Positions 24,187 through 32,827 of a DNA stretch of 64,000 bases are shown here, in pieces; positions within the stretch are counted from its first letter, which is position 1; each line of letters begins with the position of its first letter. The translations under genes were made by a program, and so were the position numbers. The stretch covers positions 372,001 through 436,000 of the forward strand of contig NZ_QFXK01000030.1 of the NCBI RefSeq assembly GCF_003261635.1, given 5' to 3'. Origin of the DNA: Kribbella monticola (GTDB lineage Bacteria; Actinomycetota; Actinomycetes; Propionibacteriales; Kribbellaceae). The notes below the pieces were generated by a model. That model was not told the DNA's origin. It was given only the letters and a program-made list of their open reading frames with translations, and did no database searches.

Positions 24187-24220
24187 CTCCGGTAATCACC
24201 GGAGGTGACTGACATGTCAG
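24187..24220 (-). promoter_or_regulatory. hairpin and 12-bp palindrome upstream of the membrane protein gene
   Basis: CTCCGGT, four bases, ACCGGAG (24187-24204) is a perfect seven-base-pair hairpin in the 5' untranslated region. CTGACATGTCAG (24209-24220) is a perfect 12-base palindrome of the type bound by TetR-like dimers. Neither has a known regulator nearby. Confidence 0.5.
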
Positions 24221-24297
24221 GGAGCATAGGGGTCACATCGGCTGCCGTCTGCCCCTGGCGAGAAGTTCTTTCCGGCCAGGAGCAGACGGCCGCCAGG

Positions 24298-25230
24298 TCA
24301 GGCGATCGGGTACGACAACACCATCCGTACGGCGTGGTTGCGGTAGCCGGTCCGCTCGAAGCTCGCCGCCATCGGCTTGTTGGTCAGGTCGGTGTCGGCC
24401 CTGATCCGGTCGGCTCCGGTCTCCACCAGCAGGTGGGTGATCTCGGCCAGCAGGTCATCGCTGTAGCGGTGACCGCGGTGCTCGGGCAGGACGCCGAGAT
24501 ACCCGACGACCGGACCGCCGTTGTTCGCCGACGGCAACCCGAAGCCCACCAGCGCGCCGGCCTCGTCGTACGCGAGGCGCCACCAGGAACGCTCCCCCGG
24601 CATCTCCTGGTAGATCTCCAGGTCCTGCCGGGCTGCCCCGTCGACGCCGACCTTCGCGACTTCGCGCGCGGTCGCCGCATCGAGGCTGCCCTCGATCACC
24701 TGGCGGAAGGCGGCCAGGAACGCCTCGTCGTCGCCCGGCTCGAACCGTAGCCGGGTCGACCGCGCCGGCAGTCCGTACTCCGGCAGCCATTCGTACCGCA
24801 GTCGCTCGGTGCGCTCGGAAAGCCCGGCCCGCGCGGCCGCCTCGGCCCGGGGCTCGAACGCCTCCACCACGTCGGCCTGGTCGCGCCAGCCATTGGGAAG
24901 GAAGAGGTGGTACTCCGGTCCGTCCCCGCCGGAGGGGACACTGGCCGCTCCGGCCCGGATCAGCTCGGTCCAGACAGCGACACGGTCGACACCCGGTACG
25001 GCGTACAGGCCGTCGATGCTGTACGGATGCTCGGCCTGCGGCATGCCCCACCAGATGGCGAGGGCAACGATCTCGCCGTCCTGCTCGGCGACCCAGGACC
25101 ACTCGTGCCGGTAGTAGCCGGACACGATGTACTCGTTGAATCGCTCGGGGGTGACGGTGTTGATCGACTGCTCGGTGATCGCGGTACGAATGAAGTCGAG
25201 GTCGGCCTCGACGGTGGTGCGGATCTTCAC
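24298..25230 (-). CDS. GNAT-family acetyltransferase, tandem domains
   Basis: 310 residues starting with GTG. The length, twice that of one GNAT domain, suggests two tandem GNAT folds, as in MshD-like proteins. The C-terminal domain has the acetyl-CoA motif YLGVLPEHRGHRYSDDLL and NKPMAASFERTGYRNHAVRMV. The N-terminal domain lacks a clear acetyl-CoA loop and may be structural. The substrate is unknown. Upstream is an 18-codon leader ORF, and its own ribosome site lies in a hairpin, so its expression is probably conditional. Confidence 0.85.
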   Translation of the reverse strand: MKIRTTVEADLDFIRTAITEQSINTVTPERFNEYIVSGYYRHEWSWVAEQDGEIVALAIWWGMPQAEHPYSIDGLYAVPGVDRVAVWTELIRAGAASVPSGGDGPEYHLFLPNGWRDQADVVEAFEPRAEAAARAGLSERTERLRYEWLPEYGLPARSTRLRFEPGDDEAFLAAFRQVIEGSLDAATAREVAKVGVDGAARQDLEIYQEMPGERSWWRLAYDEAGALVGFGLPSANNGGPVVGYLGVLPEHRGHRYSDDLLAEITHLLVETGADRIRADTDLTNKPMAASFERTGYRNHAVRMVLSYPIA

Positions 25231-25234
25231 GAAT

Positions 25235-25248
25235 CCTCCAGAAGGAGG
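25235..25248 (-). promoter_or_regulatory. hairpin sequestering the Shine-Dalgarno of the GNAT gene
   Basis: On the - strand CCTCC, loop TTCT, GGAGG forms a five-base-pair stem. The GGAGG arm is the Shine-Dalgarno of the gene starting at 25230 (four bases before GTG), so folding would block initiation unless a ribosome or factor opens it. Confidence 0.55.
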
Positions 25249-25262
25249 CGCGGCGGCCGCGC

Positions 25263-25319
25263 TCAGTGCGAGCTGAACGAGCGGGGCAGGCGCGCCGGAA
25301 TGCAGACAGTGGTCTTCAT
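25263..25319 (-). CDS. 18-codon leader peptide ORF upstream of the GNAT gene
   Basis: The - strand reads MKTTVCIPARLPRSFSSH and stops, with GGAAGGAG six bases before the ATG, one of the best ribosome sites in the window. It ends 32 bases before the GNAT start codon and just before the hairpin that hides the GNAT Shine-Dalgarno. A -10-like TAAGGT lies upstream. The arrangement is that of a translational attenuator; the sensed condition is unknown. The peptide has no recognisable family. Confidence 0.5.
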   Translation of the reverse strand: MKTTVCIPARLPRSFSSH

Positions 25320-25415
25320 CGGTCGCTCCTTCCGCTCGAGATCGTCTCGCTGTCGCAGACCTTAGAGCCCTGCCGCGGTCGAGGTCCAGCGATTAATCGT
25401 CAGGACTGCGCGGGA

Positions 25416-25465
25416 AGCTCCGCCCAGCTCCGCCCAGCTCCGGCCGGCTCCGGCCGGCTCCGGCC
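25416..25465. repeat. five tandem 10-bp repeats downstream of groEL
   Basis: A 10-base unit repeats five times: AGCTCCGCCC twice, AGCTCCGGCC once and GGCTCCGGCC twice. The last units are complementary to the loop side of the groEL terminator at 25476-25507, so they can also pair with it. Confidence 0.75.
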
Positions 25466-25475
25466 GGGCGACGCA

Positions 25476-25507
25476 AAGGCGGCCCCGGCCGGAGCCGGGA
25501 CCGCCTT
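25476..25507 (-). terminator. groEL terminator
   Basis: A 14-base-pair stem (AAGGCGGCCCCGGC and GCCGGGACCGCCTT, with one wobble pair) around a four-base loop, about 40 bases after the groEL stop. On the + strand it is followed by CTTCTTCTTG, on the - strand by a short T run. Confidence 0.7.
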
Positions 25508-25547
25508 CTTCTTGCTGTACTGCGTTGTCGTGCGGGACTTCAGGAAA

Positions 25548-27173
<1,626 letters not shown>

Positions 27174-27319
27174 TCTCCGCGAGTCCTCCCGCGTCGAGTT
27201 TTTTGTTCAGCCGGCCGGATGCCCGCGACGGACGGCACCGTCGTCGTGGCGGTCACGTCCCGCCACGTCTCCGATACCTCATCGAGGCCGTCTATGGTCA
27301 CACCTGCTGGGCACGAGAG

Positions 27320-27346
27320 TTATCACTCTCACCCAGCGAGTGCTAA
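27320..27346 (-). promoter_or_regulatory. CIRCE element 1 (HrcA operator)
   Basis: TTATCACTC, nine bases, GAGTGCTAA: one mismatch to the CIRCE consensus TTAGCACTC-N9-GAGTGCTAA. It stands about 150 bases upstream of groEL and about 100 bases before the divergent GNAT gene. Confidence 0.9.
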
Positions 27347-27353
27347 CCAAGTA

Positions 27354-27380
27354 TTAGCACTCGCCCCAACCGAGTGCAAG
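27354..27380 (-). promoter_or_regulatory. CIRCE element 2 (HrcA operator)
   Basis: TTAGCACTC, nine bases, GAGTGCAAG: the first arm is perfect and the second has two mismatches. It begins 34 bases after the start of element 1, so two HrcA dimers could bind side by side. Confidence 0.75.
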
Positions 27381-27441
27381 CCAGCCCCCTCCAGCACCAG
27401 CTTCCGGCGACCATCGGCGGAGCGGCGGTTACCTTGGTTCG

Positions 27442-28005
27442 ATGAGTCTCAAGGTGCGTCCCGCGACGGCCGATCGGTGGGACGATCTGGTCCAGGTGAT
27501 GGGCGAGCGCGGTGACCCGTCGCGCTGCTTCTGCCAGTACTTCCGGCTCCGCGGCAAGCAATGGTCCGATGCCAGTCCCGCGACCCACCGCGACGCCTTG
27601 CACGCTCAGCTCCACTCGGACCGGCCTCCCGGCGTACTGGCCAGCGACGAGTCCGGTACGCCGGTCGGCTGGTGCGCCGTCGCACCCCGCGCCGAGTACC
27701 CCCGAGTGATCGCGTCACCCAACTGGCGAGGTGCCGACCCCGAGGCCTGGGTGGTCACCTGCTTCGTAGTACCGGTAGCTCATCGCCGCCAGGGAGTCGC
27801 CGGCGAGCTGCTGACCGCCGCGATCGACCTCGCCCGCACCCACGGCGCCACCACCCTCCAGGCCTGCGCCGTCGACGTCGGCCAGACGGGCAAGATCTCC
27901 TCCGCCAGCCTCTACCGCGGCCCGCTCTCCATCTACCTGGCCGCCGGCTTCGAGGAAGTCAGCCGCACCTCCCCGTCCTGGGTCCTGGTCAGCCGAGACC
28001 TCTGA
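27442..28005 (+). CDS. GNAT-family acetyltransferase
   Basis: 187 residues with one GNAT domain. Residues 15-45 carry a cysteine-containing RCFCQYFRLRGKQW element typical of a GNAT subgroup, and the acetyl-CoA loop is VVPVAHRRQGVAGELLTAAI, followed by ATTLQACAVD and the C-terminal YLAAGFEEVSRTSP. Small-molecule or peptide acetylation is likely; the substrate is unknown. Its start lies 62 bases from CIRCE element 2 and it diverges from groEL, so it may share heat-shock control. Confidence 0.88.
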   Translation: MSLKVRPATADRWDDLVQVMGERGDPSRCFCQYFRLRGKQWSDASPATHRDALHAQLHSDRPPGVLASDESGTPVGWCAVAPRAEYPRVIASPNWRGADPEAWVVTCFVVPVAHRRQGVAGELLTAAIDLARTHGATTLQACAVDVGQTGKISSASLYRGPLSIYLAAGFEEVSRTSPSWVLVSRDL

Positions 28006-28032
28006 TCCGGCCGATCATGACGAAAGTCGTCA

Positions 28033-28080
28033 GGGGTGGGGTGAAGGTGTGGGCAGGGGTCGGGTCAGGGGTGGGTCGGG
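28033..28080 (+). other. G-quadruplex-prone tract upstream of the PspC gene
   Basis: Eight runs of three or more G, separated by one to eleven bases, occur within 48 bases on the coding strand, ending about 48 bases before the PspC-domain gene. The density satisfies usual G-quadruplex rules several times over. Confidence 0.5.
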
Positions 28081-28127
28081 TCGGATCCTGATGTGGCGAG
28101 GGGGTCCGCGGCGGCACAGTTGGTGAC

Positions 28128-28451
28128 ATGACGAACTCCACTGCACCGTTCTCGAATCTGTCCGGCAAGGTCCTTCGCCGCTCGCGCAACCAGCGGATGC
28201 TCTCCGGTGTCTCCGGCGGCATCGCGGAGTACCTCAACATCGACGCGACGCTGGTCCGGCTGGGCATCGTCGGACTCACCCTGATCACCGGCGGTACCGC
28301 GCTGCTCGGCTACGTGATCGCCTGGATCGTGATCCCGGAGGCCGACGGCAAGGCGGTCTGGCAGGACGTTCAGCAGAACTTCCAGCAGCAGCCGACCCAG
28401 GAGGCCGACATCGCCGCCCGCATCTACGACGACAAGCCGCCGGCCGCGTGA
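28128..28451 (+). CDS. PspC-domain membrane protein
   Basis: 107 residues with one PspC domain: LRRSRNQRMLSGVSGGIAEYL, then IDATLVRLGIVGLTLITGGT and a hydrophobic pair of segments ending YVIAWIVIPE. PspC proteins sense or respond to envelope stress; in actinobacteria they often occur as short stand-alone membrane proteins. The C-terminal 35 residues are Gln-rich and soluble. Its stop overlaps a small basic ORF (GTGA). Confidence 0.92.
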   Translation: MTNSTAPFSNLSGKVLRRSRNQRMLSGVSGGIAEYLNIDATLVRLGIVGLTLITGGTALLGYVIAWIVIPEADGKAVWQDVQQNFQQQPTQEADIAARIYDDKPPAA

Positions 28452-28648
28452 GCCCGGCGGTCCGGGCCGACCTGGCCCGGCGCCGGCGCCAGTACCGCGC
28501 ACGCTTGCTCAAGCTGCGCCGGCAACAGCTGGCCGAACTGCACAACCAGCCCGGTCGACCGGGCGCACCAGCCGGGCTCCCCGCCCAGCCGCGCCAGGTC
28601 GACCGGCCCGCAGCCCAACCAGCAGCGGGAACCCTGGAAGCACGGTGA
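28448..28648 (+). CDS. small basic protein coupled to the PspC gene
   Basis: 66 residues starting with GTG in a GTGA overlap. The N-terminal half is a basic helix (RRRRQYRARLLKLRRQQLAELH) and the rest is Pro/Ala-rich. I do not recognise a family. Coupling to the PspC gene favours a real gene, but the length and composition leave doubt. Its stop codon lies inside the large inverted repeat at 28639. Confidence 0.5.
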   Translation: MSPAVRADLARRRRQYRARLLKLRRQQLAELHNQPGRPGAPAGLPAQPRQVDRPAAQPAAGTLEAR

Positions 28649-28686
28649 CGGTTCCTCGGTAGGCCCCGACAAACCGTCACCGTGCT
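28639..28686. promoter_or_regulatory. 15-bp perfect inverted repeat between the PspC operon and the M48 protease gene
   Basis: AGCACGGTGACGGTT (28639-28653) and its exact complement (28672-28686) flank an 18-base spacer. No T run follows, so it is either a stable hairpin at the 3' end of the PspC operon or an operator. It covers the stop codon of the small ORF and the first GTG of the M48 gene. Confidence 0.6.
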
Positions 28687-29992
28687 GCCGCAGTACAAGA
28701 ACTACTGCCACACTTCCCCGGTGCAGACCGAAGCCGGGGTGACGCACTGCCCACAGTGCTCCCAGCAAGTCCCCGTGAACCCGCGATACGTCACCTGGTG
28801 CGACAAGTGCGACTGGAACGTCGACTCGACCGGGACTGATCGCCCGGAGCCCGCCTGGCGCCAGCGCCTGGAGCACCGGCTCGCCGACACTCTGTACCGC
28901 GAACTGGAACACGGCCACCTGCACCGCCCAGGCTGGGATGCCGCCCGCGTCGCCGCCTGGCTGCTGTCCGGCTTGATCCTCTTGCTTCCGCTGACCGGGC
29001 TGCTGGCCGGAACTGCCCTACTGATCTTCTACCGGCCGCTGTGGATGAGCATCCTGCTGGCCGCGATCCCCCTCGGCCTGGCATTCCTGCTGCGGCCGCG
29101 AGCGCATCGCCTCGAGCCCGATGCGCACATCGTCCAGCGGGACAGTGCGCCGACCCTCTTCGCTCTGCTGGATGAACTCGCTCGGACCATCGGCACCAAG
29201 CCGGTCACCGCGGTGGTCGTCGAGGCCGATCCCAACGTTTACTTCGCACGCGTCGGCTGGCGCTTCCGGCCGGTGATCGGTCTCGGGCTGCCACTCTGGG
29301 CCGGACTCCGGCCGCAGGAGCGGGTCGCGATCTTGGCGCACGAGCTCGGCCACGGCAAGAACGGCGACGCCCGGCACGGCTGGGTCGTCGGTTCCGCCGA
29401 ATCCGTGCTCGACGAACTGCGGAACACCTTCAGCGAGCAGCCGCTGGACCAGTACCGGCGGGCACTGGCCCACGACCTGTGGATGGATCCGACCCCCGCG
29501 AGCCTGGCAACCAGGATCATCAACGCCACCGTGGGCGGTGTCGTGCGGAGTTGCTCCTGGCTGCTGGGCAAGTTGAACCTGCGGAGCAGCCAGCGAGCCG
29601 AGTACCTCGCCGACCGCAAGTCAGCCGAGGTCGCCGGCTCGGACGCGACCGCCTGGGCACTCGAGCGGACGCTGCTCGCCGACGCTTCCTACCGCGCGCT
29701 CGAGCGGTCTCTGCGCTTCGACCAGGGCATCGAACCTCTGGAGGCCGTACGTCGTGCTGTCGCCGACGTACCCGCGCGTGAGATCGAGCGCTGTAACCGG
29801 GTCAGCCGGCTCCGAGACACCCGGATCGACTCCACTCACCCACCGACGTACCTGCGGACCAGGCTGATCCGGACAAGGTCCGCACAGCACGCGCTCGTAG
29901 TACTCACCGATGACCGGAGCCGCGCCATCGACCGCGAGCTGGCGCCGACGGCTGACGCAGTACTGAAGGAATTGCGGGCTGAGCTGCGCTAG
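28682..29992 (+). CDS. M48-family zinc metallopeptidase with N-terminal zinc ribbon, membrane-bound
   Basis: 436 residues. The first 50 residues hold a zinc ribbon (HCPQC and WCDKCDW), two TM helices follow (about 83-103 and 111-130), and residues 150-430 are the peptidase with the zinc motif HELGH and the downstream glutamate in EYLADRKSAE. HtpX-like M48 proteases degrade damaged membrane proteins. The GTG at 28682 lies in the inverted repeat; GTG at 28721 is a possible alternative start. The gene converges with the glycerophosphodiesterase gene (4-base overlap). Confidence 0.88.
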   Translation: MLPQYKNYCHTSPVQTEAGVTHCPQCSQQVPVNPRYVTWCDKCDWNVDSTGTDRPEPAWRQRLEHRLADTLYRELEHGHLHRPGWDAARVAAWLLSGLILLLPLTGLLAGTALLIFYRPLWMSILLAAIPLGLAFLLRPRAHRLEPDAHIVQRDSAPTLFALLDELARTIGTKPVTAVVVEADPNVYFARVGWRFRPVIGLGLPLWAGLRPQERVAILAHELGHGKNGDARHGWVVGSAESVLDELRNTFSEQPLDQYRRALAHDLWMDPTPASLATRIINATVGGVVRSCSWLLGKLNLRSSQRAEYLADRKSAEVAGSDATAWALERTLLADASYRALERSLRFDQGIEPLEAVRRAVADVPAREIERCNRVSRLRDTRIDSTHPPTYLRTRLIRTRSAQHALVVLTDDRSRAIDRELAPTADAVLKELRAELR

Positions 29993-30954
29993 ACCTTGAC
30001 TGCTGTTCTTGCGGCTGCTGCTACTGCGATGTCGGGGTGGTCGGCGAAGACGCCGTCTATGCCGGTGGCCGCGAAGCGGGCCAGTTCGGCGGCCATGTCG
30101 AGGCCGGTGGGGGTGAAGCGGCGTTCGGCGCGGAAGGTCCAGAGCTGCACAGCCAGTCCTGCGCGGTGCGCATGATCCACCAGCTTTGTCGGCTCCCCCA
30201 AGGCGCCACTGGCCGTGCGTGGGATCACCAGGTCTTTGTGCGGCGCCAGTACCTGCGCGTACGTCGAGATCTCGCGCAGCCCGGACGGTGCGATCAGGTC
30301 CAGGAAGGTCCTGCCGTCACCGGTTCGCAGGAAGTCGTTCGGTGCGTTCTCGGAGTCGACCAGTTGCACCAGCGGCACGCTCGTCATCACCGACAGCCGC
30401 CGCAGGCTCGTCGGCTCGAACGACTGGACCATCGCCTCGCCCTTGTGCAGCCCCAGCGCTGCCAGCCGCTCCGCGAGGAGCTCCTCCAGTGGCAACCCCA
30501 GATGCCGGAAGTACGCCGGGTGCTTGATCTCCGGGATCACCCCGATCGGGCGGCCGAGCCTGGCGGACTCCTGCCGCGCCAGCGCGACCACCTCGTCGAA
30601 GGTGGGGATCAGCTCCCGGCCGTCGTACGCCGTGTTGGCCGCCCGCAGCGCCGGCATCCGTTCCCTGGCCCGGAGCGTGCGGAGTTCCTCGTAGGTGAAG
30701 TCCTCGACGAACCAGCCGGTCATGGCCGTCCCGTCGACGATCTTGGTGATCCGCCGGTCCGCGAACACCGCCTGGTCGGCGACGTCCGTCGTACCGGAGA
30801 TCTCGTTCTCGTGCCGGGCCACCAGGACGCCGTCGAGCGTGGCGACCAGGTCGGGCTCCAGGTAGTCGGCCCCCAGCGCGGCCGCCAGGCGGTACGCCGA
30901 GGGGGTGTGTTCCGGTCGGTAGCCACTCGCTCCACGATGCGCGATCACCAGCAT
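29989..30954 (-). CDS. glycerophosphodiester phosphodiesterase
   Basis: 321 residues from the ATG at 30954, where homology begins (MLVIAHRGASGYRPEHT); a longer start at 31008 adds 18 residues without family similarity. GDPD signatures: HRG with the following PEHT, YLEPDLVATLDGVLVARHE, and the second half GVIPEIKHPAYF. It hydrolyses glycerophosphodiesters to glycerol 3-phosphate and an alcohol. No signal peptide is seen, so it is cytoplasmic. Length and the LVPTFDEVVAL-like segment fit the bacterial UgpQ/GlpQ type. Confidence 0.93.
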   Translation of the reverse strand: MLVIAHRGASGYRPEHTPSAYRLAAALGADYLEPDLVATLDGVLVARHENEISGTTDVADQAVFADRRITKIVDGTAMTGWFVEDFTYEELRTLRARERMPALRAANTAYDGRELIPTFDEVVALARQESARLGRPIGVIPEIKHPAYFRHLGLPLEELLAERLAALGLHKGEAMVQSFEPTSLRRLSVMTSVPLVQLVDSENAPNDFLRTGDGRTFLDLIAPSGLREISTYAQVLAPHKDLVIPRTASGALGEPTKLVDHAHRAGLAVQLWTFRAERRFTPTGLDMAAELARFAATGIDGVFADHPDIAVAAAARTAVKV

Positions 30955-31105
30955 GGATCCAGCACAGGCGGTGCAGATGGCGGGCCGGGAACTCGTTGCC
31001 CAACGCAAGATGAAGCTCCGCCACCAACAGATCGATAGCGCAGGGCTCGGGGCAGCTTTTAATCACATGCGTTCTGTCGGTGCGGCCACCTAGCCTGAGA
31101 GGGCT

Positions 31106-32827
31106 ATGAAACAGCTTCCTGTCGCCGATCCCGGTACGCCCGATCACCGTTCGCCTGCCCGCTATCTGTGGTGGGTGGCGCGCGGTCAGAAGACCACGCT
31201 CCTGGGCGGGATGGCGTTCGGAATCCTGTGGATGGGGTCGCAGGCCTTCATCCCAGCGATCCTCGGCAAGGCCATCGACCAGGGCGTCGCTGATCGCAAC
31301 GGCGACCGGCTGGTGCTGTGGACGGTCGCGCTGACCGCGGTCGGGGTCGTGCAGGCGCTGGCCGGCATCATGCGGCACCGGTTCGCCGTGGCGAACTGGC
31401 TCTCCGCGGCGTACCGGACGGTTCAGGTGGTGACCCGGAAGTCGGCCGACCTCGGCGCGACCCTGCCGAAGAACCTGGCCACCGGTGAGGTGGTCAGCAT
31501 CGGCGCCGGTGACCTGTCCTACATCGGCAATCTGATGGAGGTCTGCGCCCGGTTCGCGGGCTCGATCGTCTCCTTCGCCGTGGTCGCGGTGATCCTGCTG
31601 CAGTCGTCGACCGTGCTCGGCCTGGTGGTGCTGATCGGGGTCCCGGTGATGCTGTTCGCGCTCGGGCCGATGCTGCGGCCGTTGCACCGCAAGCAGTTCG
31701 CCCAGCGCCAGGCGGTCGGCGAGCTGAACTCGCTCGGCTCCGACATCGTCTCCGGTCTGCGCGTACTGCGTGGCATCGGCGGCGAGGACTCCTTCTCCCG
31801 GCGGTACCGCGACGAGTCGCAAGGGGTCCGCCGCGCCGGTGTGCAGGTGGCCCGGATCCAGTCGGCTCTGGACGCCACTCAGGTACTCTTGCCGGGCATC
31901 TTCGTGGTGGCCGTCGTCGGTCTGGGCGCCCACTTCGCGTTGAAGGGCGAGCTGAGCGCGGGCACTCTGCTCGCGTTCTACGGCTATGCCATGTTCCTGG
32001 TGCTGCCCCTGCGGACGGCGACCGAGTTCGCCAACCAGCTGATGCGCGGCCTGGTCGCGGCCGGCCGGGTGAACAGGGTGATGATGCTGACCCCGGACGT
32101 GGTGGATCCGGCCGAGCCGGTCACGCTGCCGGACCGCGGCGACCTGGTCGACCCGGTCTCCGGCATCCGCGCCCGCAACGGCGTGCTCACCGCGATCGTG
32201 TCCGCCGAGGCCGACCTTGCCGCTGTGCTGGCCGACCGCCTCGGCCGGTACGACGAGACCAGCGAGGTCCGGTACGGCGGGGTCACGCTGGCCAGTGCGA
32301 CCCGGGCAGACGTGCGCAGGCGGATCCTGGTGAGCGACACGGGCACTCAGTTGTTCACCGGCACCTTGCGCGACGAACTCGACCCGGCACACCGGCGTAC
32401 GGATGAGGAGTTGCTGGCTGCGATCCGGACCGCGTCGGCCGAGGACGTCTTGGTCGCCTTGCCCGACGGGCTCGACTCCGATGTCGAGGAGAAGGGCCGC
32501 TCGTTCTCGGGTGGGCAGCGGCAGCGGCTGATCCTGGTCCGCGCGCTGCTTGCGGACCCGTCGGTGCTGGTGCTGGTCGAGCCCACCTCCGCGGTGGACG
32601 CGCACACGGAGATGCGGATCGCCGAGCGGCTGGCGGAGCACCGGGCCGGCCGAAGCACCGTAGTACTGACTTCCAGCCCGTTGCTACTGGATCGCGTCGA
32701 CGAGGTGATCTTCGTCGCCGACGGTCGAGTGGTTGCTGTCGGCAAGCACCGGGACCTGCTCGAGGAGCAACCGCAGTACCGCAGCACCGTGACCAGGCAG
32801 ACCGAGGACGAGGAGGTGCCGGCGTGA
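31106..32827 (+). CDS. ABC exporter half-transporter with degenerate nucleotide-binding domain
   Basis: 573 residues: an exporter-type six-helix membrane domain (about 30-310), then an NBD-like domain. The NBD has lost key residues. The Walker A position reads AIVSAEADLAA, without Gly-Lys-Ser; the Walker B aspartate is replaced (LVLVEPTSAVD); the H-loop histidine is replaced (VLTSSPLLL). The signature motif FSGGQRQRL is intact. With the next gene (GTGA overlap) it should form a heterodimer in which this subunit supplies only the signature motif. The substrate cannot be predicted. Confidence 0.93.
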   Translation: MKQLPVADPGTPDHRSPARYLWWVARGQKTTLLGGMAFGILWMGSQAFIPAILGKAIDQGVADRNGDRLVLWTVALTAVGVVQALAGIMRHRFAVANWLSAAYRTVQVVTRKSADLGATLPKNLATGEVVSIGAGDLSYIGNLMEVCARFAGSIVSFAVVAVILLQSSTVLGLVVLIGVPVMLFALGPMLRPLHRKQFAQRQAVGELNSLGSDIVSGLRVLRGIGGEDSFSRRYRDESQGVRRAGVQVARIQSALDATQVLLPGIFVVAVVGLGAHFALKGELSAGTLLAFYGYAMFLVLPLRTATEFANQLMRGLVAAGRVNRVMMLTPDVVDPAEPVTLPDRGDLVDPVSGIRARNGVLTAIVSAEADLAAVLADRLGRYDETSEVRYGGVTLASATRADVRRRILVSDTGTQLFTGTLRDELDPAHRRTDEELLAAIRTASAEDVLVALPDGLDSDVEEKGRSFSGGQRQRLILVRALLADPSVLVLVEPTSAVDAHTEMRIAERLAEHRAGRSTVVLTSSPLLLDRVDEVIFVADGRVVAVGKHRDLLEEQPQYRSTVTRQTEDEEVPA

